This document shows positions 4,800 through 8,753 of a DNA stretch of 8,753 bases, piece after piece. A program made the position numbers and the translations under genes. The stretch spans positions 7,143-15,895 of the forward strand of contig PMYY01000160.1 of NCBI GenBank assembly GCA_003170655.1, written 5' to 3'. Source of the DNA: Nitrospiraceae bacterium. GTDB taxonomy: Bacteria; Nitrospirota; Thermodesulfovibrionia; Thermodesulfovibrionales; Dissulfurispiraceae. The number at the start of each line of letters is the position of its first letter. The first letter of the stretch is position 1. The notes beneath the pieces are model-generated. The model saw only the letters and a list, made by a program, of their open reading frames with translations. It did no database searches and was not told where the DNA came from.

Positions 4800-6080
4800 A
4801 TGGAACAATTATCATTGCAAAAGCCGGCCCTGACCCTTTTCGAGCTGAATTCGCTGATCCGCTCTGCCATTAGCCAGGCACTCCCCGACCTCATTTGGGT
4901 GATAGCCGAGATAGCCGAGAGTAAATGCAATCAGAAGGGCCATTGCTATCTCGATCTCGTAGAAAAAGATGGCAACAAGACTATCGCTCAGACTAGGGCA
5001 ACGATCTGGTCTTATGAGTATCGCACGCTGAGTCGCAAATTCGAGTTGGCGACAAAGACCCCAATCAGGCCGGGCATCACGGTGCTTCTGCTCGCCTCGA
5101 TCTCTTATCACGAGGTCTACGGATTGAGCCTGAATGTGAAGGATATAGACCCCGCTTATACGATGGGAGAGATGGCGCTCCGAAAGAAAGAGATTATCGA
5201 CCGGTTAAAAAAAGAAGGTGTAATCGATCTGAACAAAGCATTGTCACTTCCGCTTGTGCCGCAAAATATCGCTATCATATCATCGCCTACAGCAGCCGGC
5301 TACGAGGATTTCATCAACCAACTTGAAGGGAATCATTACGGGTATAGATTCATCCATGTCCTCTTCCCGGCGATTATGCAGGGACCAGAGACCGAAAGGT
5401 CGATAATTGCGGCCTTCGACAAGATAGAGGAATTGAAGTCCCGCTTCGATATAGCCGTTGTTATAAGGGGCGGCGGCTCTGTCGCGGATTTGAGTTCCTT
5501 CGACAGTTACCCTCTTGCCCGCAGGATTGCTTCGTTTCCGCTGCCGATCATTACGGGTATAGGTCATGAAAAGGATGATACGGTTGCAGACATCGTCTCC
5601 CACACGAAGATGAAGACACCCACGGCGGTGGCCGAATTCCTAATATCTGGCGTCCGGAGTTTCGAAGAGCGGATCATAAGTATCGAAAACACGCTCCGCC
5701 TCTTCGCCGAGAGGCTTCTCGGCGAAGAGGTGGATTCGCTCAATTCACTGGCAGGCAGGCTGTCCCTCGTGCCGTCTCATATTACTACCGTGCCACAGAA
5801 CCATATCAATACGCTCGAAAAGGGCGTTAAGAGCTCTGTCAAGCAATACCTGCAGCACAAGGAAAACAAGCTCTCTTCAATAGAGCAGGCGGTCAGACTG
5901 TTGGATCCGGTCAATGTGCTCAAACGAGGGTACAGTATAACGCGCCACAACGGAAAAGCGCTTCGGGATGCATCGGCTATTCTCAAGGGCGACTTGATCG
6001 AGACCCGGCTTTACCAGGGCCGCATTACCAGCGTCGCTGAAAATATTGCGACGGACGAGGGCGACGGGCAGGAGCGGTGA
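4800..6080 (+). CDS. xseA: Exodeoxyribonuclease VII large subunit
   Basis: XseA is the catalytic subunit of exonuclease VII, which degrades single-stranded DNA from both ends into oligonucleotides together with several XseB subunits. This 426-residue protein is of normal length. It has the N-terminal OB-fold (about 8-115, with GHCYLDL), then the nuclease domain with SSPTAAGYEDF (161-171), VIRGGGSVADLSSFDSYPLA (221-240), GIGHEKDDTVADIVSHTK (253-270) and KTPTAVAEFL, a coiled-coil stretch from ~285 and the closing DPVNVLKRGYSI motif. ATG 4800 was chosen over the upstream TTG at 4761 because homologues start near the LTLFELN segment and a promoter points exactly at it. The SPTAAGY and FPAIMQG motifs resemble Bacteroidota enzymes more than the SPTGAAIRD form of Proteobacteria. 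No xseB follows; the next gene is convergent. Confidence 0.95.
   Translation: MEQLSLQKPALTLFELNSLIRSAISQALPDLIWVIAEIAESKCNQKGHCYLDLVEKDGNKTIAQTRATIWSYEYRTLSRKFELATKTPIRPGITVLLLASISYHEVYGLSLNVKDIDPAYTMGEMALRKKEIIDRLKKEGVIDLNKALSLPLVPQNIAIISSPTAAGYEDFINQLEGNHYGYRFIHVLFPAIMQGPETERSIIAAFDKIEELKSRFDIAVVIRGGGSVADLSSFDSYPLARRIASFPLPIITGIGHEKDDTVADIVSHTKMKTPTAVAEFLISGVRSFEERIISIENTLRLFAERLLGEEVDSLNSLAGRLSLVPSHITTVPQNHINTLEKGVKSSVKQYLQHKENKLSSIEQAVRLLDPVNVLKRGYSITRHNGKALRDASAILKGDLIETRLYQGRITSVAENIATDEGDGQER
5695..5734. repeat. Long inverted repeat (18-bp arms) inside xseA
   Basis: The arms 5695-5712 and 5717-5734 are complementary across 18 positions with one G-T pair and a four-base loop (GGCT); the inner 14 bp (CCTCTTCGCCGAGA) are perfect. 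It lies in the coiled-coil part of xseA, codons 299-312. Nothing in the protein motif explains so exact a palindrome. Confidence 0.85.
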
Positions 6081-6088
6081 AGTCTCTC

Positions 6089-7348
6089 CTAGTGCAATTC
6101 TTCCGAGTCCTGACTGAAAACGGGGAGTATCTTGCAGAATAGCCAGAAAAGGATGAAGGGCGTTGCCGCTACCATGAGCGCCCCTGCAAGTCCCTCCTTG
6201 AATGTCTCCCAATTTCGAGGAATTATCGGCAAATGGTAATGCATATAGCCAGCGAATGTAAGGGAAAATGACTGGCCGCCGATTACGACGTTCCACCTCA
6301 TCATAAAGACACCGAAAAGGACGAATATCACGCCGACTAACGCTCTCCTTATGGTCAGACGCGGCCACAAAAATAGTATTAATGGCAGGAGATTCCCAAC
6401 CCCGTATTGAAGTATGAATATATCGGTGAAGTCTTTGCCGTAAATAACACTTCTTAGAATATCCCACGTCTTGACCGCGGTATATCCCCTGAATATGAGA
6501 TCCAGCAGTTCTAGACTTATGGCGAATAGGAGAAAGAAGAGAAGATATCGTGCTGTGATTCGTATTTCGTTTAATTCGATGCCCTTGATCGCTTCACTGG
6601 TTGGCAGGTTAGACGATGATGATTGAGCGCGGCGGACATTGAACTTTTTTATTTCCATGACGACTATATAAGTGAGCATGCAGAGCGCAATCCCCGATAC
6701 CACAGCGGACATTATGAATATGACCGGCATGAGCGGTGTCATCCAAAGCGCATTTGCCTTGACAGAGCCGAAGATAAAGCCTGCGTATCCATGAAGAAAA
6801 CATGCAACCGGGATTCCGATGCCCGCAAGAATTTTGACGGCCTTTTCGTCTTGGTGGAGGGCCGCTCCGCTCACATCGTAAGCCCCGAGGGTCAGGGCTG
6901 AGAAGAAAAGATGCTTTACTTGATCCAGAGGATTTTTGTCAGCCTTTCTCCGCAAGGAAAGGGCAGTCTTGACAAAATGTTTTCTGTAGACAAACCACAA
7001 CTCTGATGCGACGATGAGGCCATATGTCGAAAAGACAATGCCAAAAGCTGCGATTGCCGATGTGAAATGAGGTGTCATCAAAACCTCAATACCCCTCTGA
7101 GGCTGCTGCAAATGCAGCATAAGAGGCATCATCGCTACCGGCAAAAGCGCAAAGGAAAAGACAAGAGAAAACCGGGCCATGTTTTTTAGCTGTTTAATAC
7201 CGAAAACATGATAGAGGGAAGACAGGACGAATGCACCAGCAACAAGCCCTGTCATAAAGGGATACATGACTATCTGTATGCTCCAGTATATGTATTCGTT
7301 CGGCAGGACGAACAGTTCTTTTACCGTCCAAAGCTCGCCATGGACCAT
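6089..7348 (-). CDS. NrfD-family integral membrane subunit (quinone-interacting, CbcU/PsrC-like)
   Basis: This 419-residue, very hydrophobic protein shows about nine predicted membrane spans (near 19-46, 57-79, 95-121, 172-196, 203-231, 264-288, 308-329, 336-356 and 387-411). Family features include FMTGLVAGAFVLSSL in the first span, MLHLQQPQRG (77-86) at the place of the usual HLGRP, and LHGYAGFIFGSVKANALW followed by a conserved TPLMPVIF helix. NrfD/PsrC proteins carry no cofactor of their own; they bind menaquinol and deliver electrons to, or take them from, a periplasmic ferredoxin-like partner, here the upstream gene. It is the last gene of the operon: its ATG is two bases after the partner's stop, and its GGAGGT site lies inside that gene. 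It converges with xseA, 8 bases apart, without a visible terminator. No molybdopterin subunit is encoded in this operon. Confidence 0.93.
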   Translation of the reverse strand: MVHGELWTVKELFVLPNEYIYWSIQIVMYPFMTGLVAGAFVLSSLYHVFGIKQLKNMARFSLVFSFALLPVAMMPLMLHLQQPQRGIEVLMTPHFTSAIAAFGIVFSTYGLIVASELWFVYRKHFVKTALSLRRKADKNPLDQVKHLFFSALTLGAYDVSGAALHQDEKAVKILAGIGIPVACFLHGYAGFIFGSVKANALWMTPLMPVIFIMSAVVSGIALCMLTYIVVMEIKKFNVRRAQSSSSNLPTSEAIKGIELNEIRITARYLLFFLLFAISLELLDLIFRGYTAVKTWDILRSVIYGKDFTDIFILQYGVGNLLPLILFLWPRLTIRRALVGVIFVLFGVFMMRWNVVIGGQSFSLTFAGYMHYHLPIIPRNWETFKEGLAGALMVAATPFILFWLFCKILPVFSQDSEELH

Positions 7349-7350
7349 AA

Positions 7351-8136
7351 TTATCGCACCTCCTCATCCATCCCTATGTAGTAGGCTTGGGGCTTTGTGC
7401 CGTATTCGCTTTTCAACACATTGACCCGCTCCGCCATTATGACCTTTGTGACGGGGTCTTCCGGGTCCTTGATATTGCCAATCATCCTGGCACCAAACGG
7501 ACAGGCATCAACACACGCTGGCTTAAGTCCCTTGTTGATCCTGTGATAGCAGAAATTGCACTTTTCAGCGACTTGCAGGACTGGGTGAAAAAATCTTACT
7601 CCATAGGGACATGCCATAATGCAATAACCGCACCCGATGCACCAGCTTCTATCTATCAGCACGACTCCGTCCGATGCCTGGAACGTTGCTCCCACAGGAC
7701 AAACCTGCACACAAGGTGGGTTCTCGCACTGATTGCAGAGTTTTGGGACAAAGAAGGCCTTGTCTATATCTTTCTCGTCTATATCCTGATAACGTCCTTC
7801 GCCGAGATCGATCTTGCTTGTTGTAAAACCATCCCTTCCGCCCTTAGGTGTATCCGCGAAGACCCGTCCGTCTTTCAGATGCACATACCGCTCAATCCAT
7901 GTCCTTGTCACATTGGCATCATAGGGAATCTCATTTTCGGTCTTGCATGCCTTGACGCATAACCCGCAACCAACGCATTTGTATGTGTTGATAAGAAATG
8001 CCCATCTGACGCCGGCTGTGACATTGTTAAGTGCAAAAAGTTTTCTCGGACCTGCTATCCCGATTATTGACAGCGGAATTGATAACCCTGCGACTCCCTT
8101 TATTGCATTCTTCAGGAAAGATCTTCTCGATATCAT
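7351..8136 (-). CDS. Tat-exported ferredoxin-like protein with four 4Fe-4S motifs (HybA/NrfC/CbcT-like)
   Basis: The 261-residue protein begins MISRRSFLK, a twin-arginine signal followed by a hydrophobic stretch (~12-28), so the folded protein is exported to the periplasmic face. Four cluster motifs follow with 16 Cys: C54/57/60/64, C134/137/142/146, C166/169/172/176 and C193/196/208/212, the standard layout of DmsB/HybA/NrfC-type electron-transfer subunits. It would wire electrons between the NrfD-like membrane subunit and the tetraheme cytochrome encoded beside it. Its ATG overlaps the cytochrome stop (ATGA), with GGAGG seven bases upstream, and the NrfD gene follows after two bases, so the three proteins are probably made together. 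All cluster ligands appear present. The organisation matches CbcT of the Geobacter Cbc4 complex, from memory; orthology is not shown. Confidence 0.93.
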   Translation of the reverse strand: MISRRSFLKNAIKGVAGLSIPLSIIGIAGPRKLFALNNVTAGVRWAFLINTYKCVGCGLCVKACKTENEIPYDANVTRTWIERYVHLKDGRVFADTPKGGRDGFTTSKIDLGEGRYQDIDEKDIDKAFFVPKLCNQCENPPCVQVCPVGATFQASDGVVLIDRSWCIGCGYCIMACPYGVRFFHPVLQVAEKCNFCYHRINKGLKPACVDACPFGARMIGNIKDPEDPVTKVIMAERVNVLKSEYGTKPQAYYIGMDEEVR

Positions 8137-8606
8137 TTCATTGCCTCCAGAGACGGCATATGTGGATTATGACAGGCAGAACATTCAATGCCGGGATTGT
8201 GCGTTATGGGGTCTACCCCTCTGATATTTGCCCGGCCGCTTGTAGGATAAGACAAGGGAAGGTGGCAACGAAGACACAACTCACGCTTTTTGTCGACTGA
8301 TAGTTTCTCGGGGTCTGTCGGGTGATCAAGGACAGGACCGTGACAGTTCTCACAGTGGATGATAGCATGCGGCGTCTGCATTATCGAGTATTTTTCGGCA
8401 TGGCAATCCCTACAGTAATCGGTGTTGAATTGGTACTTCACTTTGAAGGTTTTCCAGTAATCTTCGGCACTCTTTCGATGGAAGCCGTACATATAGCCCC
8501 TCTCATAGATGCCGAAGTCTTTCGGCACCATAAAGTATCTTGCAGCCAGGACGAGAACAACCAGGCAGATCACTGCATATAGCGGACGCCAGACATGACC
8601 TTTCAT
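8133..8606 (-). CDS. Membrane-anchored tetraheme c-type cytochrome (CbcS-like)
   Basis: This 157-residue protein has an uncleaved-looking N-terminal membrane helix (about residues 9-27) and four CxxCH sites at C65, C85, C111 and C142, with further His residues (H80, H95, H136, H149) that could be distal ligands. It would sit in the periplasm, anchored to the inner membrane. It is first in the operon with the four-cluster Fe-S protein and the NrfD-family subunit. Together these form a quinone/cytochrome oxidoreductase module, and the cytochrome is the likely exchange point with soluble periplasmic cytochromes. ATG 8606 is chosen because GAGGT (8614-8618) lies seven bases before it; the TTG at 8612, two codons upstream, is less likely. 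The stop overlaps the next start by four bases. Confidence 0.9.
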   Translation of the reverse strand: MKGHVWRPLYAVICLVVLVLAARYFMVPKDFGIYERGYMYGFHRKSAEDYWKTFKVKYQFNTDYCRDCHAEKYSIMQTPHAIIHCENCHGPVLDHPTDPEKLSVDKKRELCLRCHLPLSYPTSGRANIRGVDPITHNPGIECSACHNPHMPSLEAMK

Positions 8607-8684
8607 AGACAAGACCTCATACCCAAAAGAGAAAAATTGGATTTTGCCTCTTACAGCTCTCCATATATGTTATCAATTTTCCGC

Positions 8685-8706
8685 TATAGTGCAAATATAG
8701 TGCAAA
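8685..8706 (-). promoter_or_regulatory. Tandem 11-bp repeat containing a sigma54-like promoter element
   Basis: On the minus strand TTTGCACTATA is repeated twice with no gap. Within it, 8690-8705 reads TTGCACTATATTTGCA, which fits TGGCAC-N5-TTGCA except that the first G of the -24 GG is T. It would start transcription near 8679, giving a ~73-base leader before the tetraheme cytochrome. The repeat itself could instead be a pair of protein-binding sites. The rest of 8607-8753 holds nothing else I can name. Confidence 0.4.
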
Positions 8707-8753
8707 CCGACCGACACAAAGGCGAAGCGGGAAAAGATTCAAAACTCCGCTCA

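Noticed and set aside
7387..7962. + strand ORF of 191 codons opposite the four-cluster ferredoxin gene
   Set aside because: The minus frame has 16 ordered cluster cysteines and a Tat signal; the + frame is a shadow.
8690..8705. Sigma70 promoter reading of the tandem repeat (TTGCAC with TATAGC)
   Set aside because: Spacing between the hexamers is only 11 bases, too short for sigma70; the sigma54 reading fits better.

Overview
The window reads like a piece of an anaerobic, Gram-negative, cytochrome-rich genome, of the kind found in Desulfobacterota or Nitrospirota. This is inferred from a 12-heme NapC-like cytochrome, a membrane cytochrome/Fe-S/NrfD complex, sigma54-type promoter elements and a radical SAM/AhpD-like pair. 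No rRNA, tRNA, CRISPR array or insertion sequence is visible.

Left part (1-3229). The 3' end of a LysR-family regulator (+) meets, tail to tail with 8 bases between stops, a minus-strand pair: an AhpD-like protein and an ArsS-type radical SAM protein, separated by 1 base. Upstream of the pair, in the same orientation, lies a 12-heme c-type cytochrome. A perfect 13-bp hairpin sits between the cytochrome and the AhpD-like gene.

Centre (3230-3979). This AT-rich divergent region is the least ordinary part. On the + strand it has dyad and direct repeats of TATGTAA, then an excellent sigma54 -24/-12 element about 100 bp further on, then a leader that can form a 12-bp stem, then an 85-codon ORF I do not recognise. 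The spacing suits an enhancer-dependent promoter.

Right-centre (3980-6080, +). An MBL-fold hydrolase of the YycJ type is followed by xseA (exonuclease VII large subunit). Both lack a Shine-Dalgarno sequence and have -10-like boxes placed so that transcripts may start at or next to the ATG. The xseA protein has features I associate with Bacteroidota homologues, has no xseB directly downstream, and its gene contains an 18-bp inverted repeat.

Right part (8606 down to 6089, -). A tightly packed three-gene operon encodes a membrane-anchored tetraheme cytochrome, a Tat-exported ferredoxin-like protein with four 4Fe-4S motifs, and an NrfD-family membrane protein. This is the layout of Geobacter Cbc4-type (CbcS/T/U) and other quinol:periplasmic electron transfer modules. 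A tandem 11-bp repeat that includes a sigma54-like element lies upstream. Together with the 12-heme cytochrome, the window encodes two separate candidate routes from the quinone pool to the periplasm.
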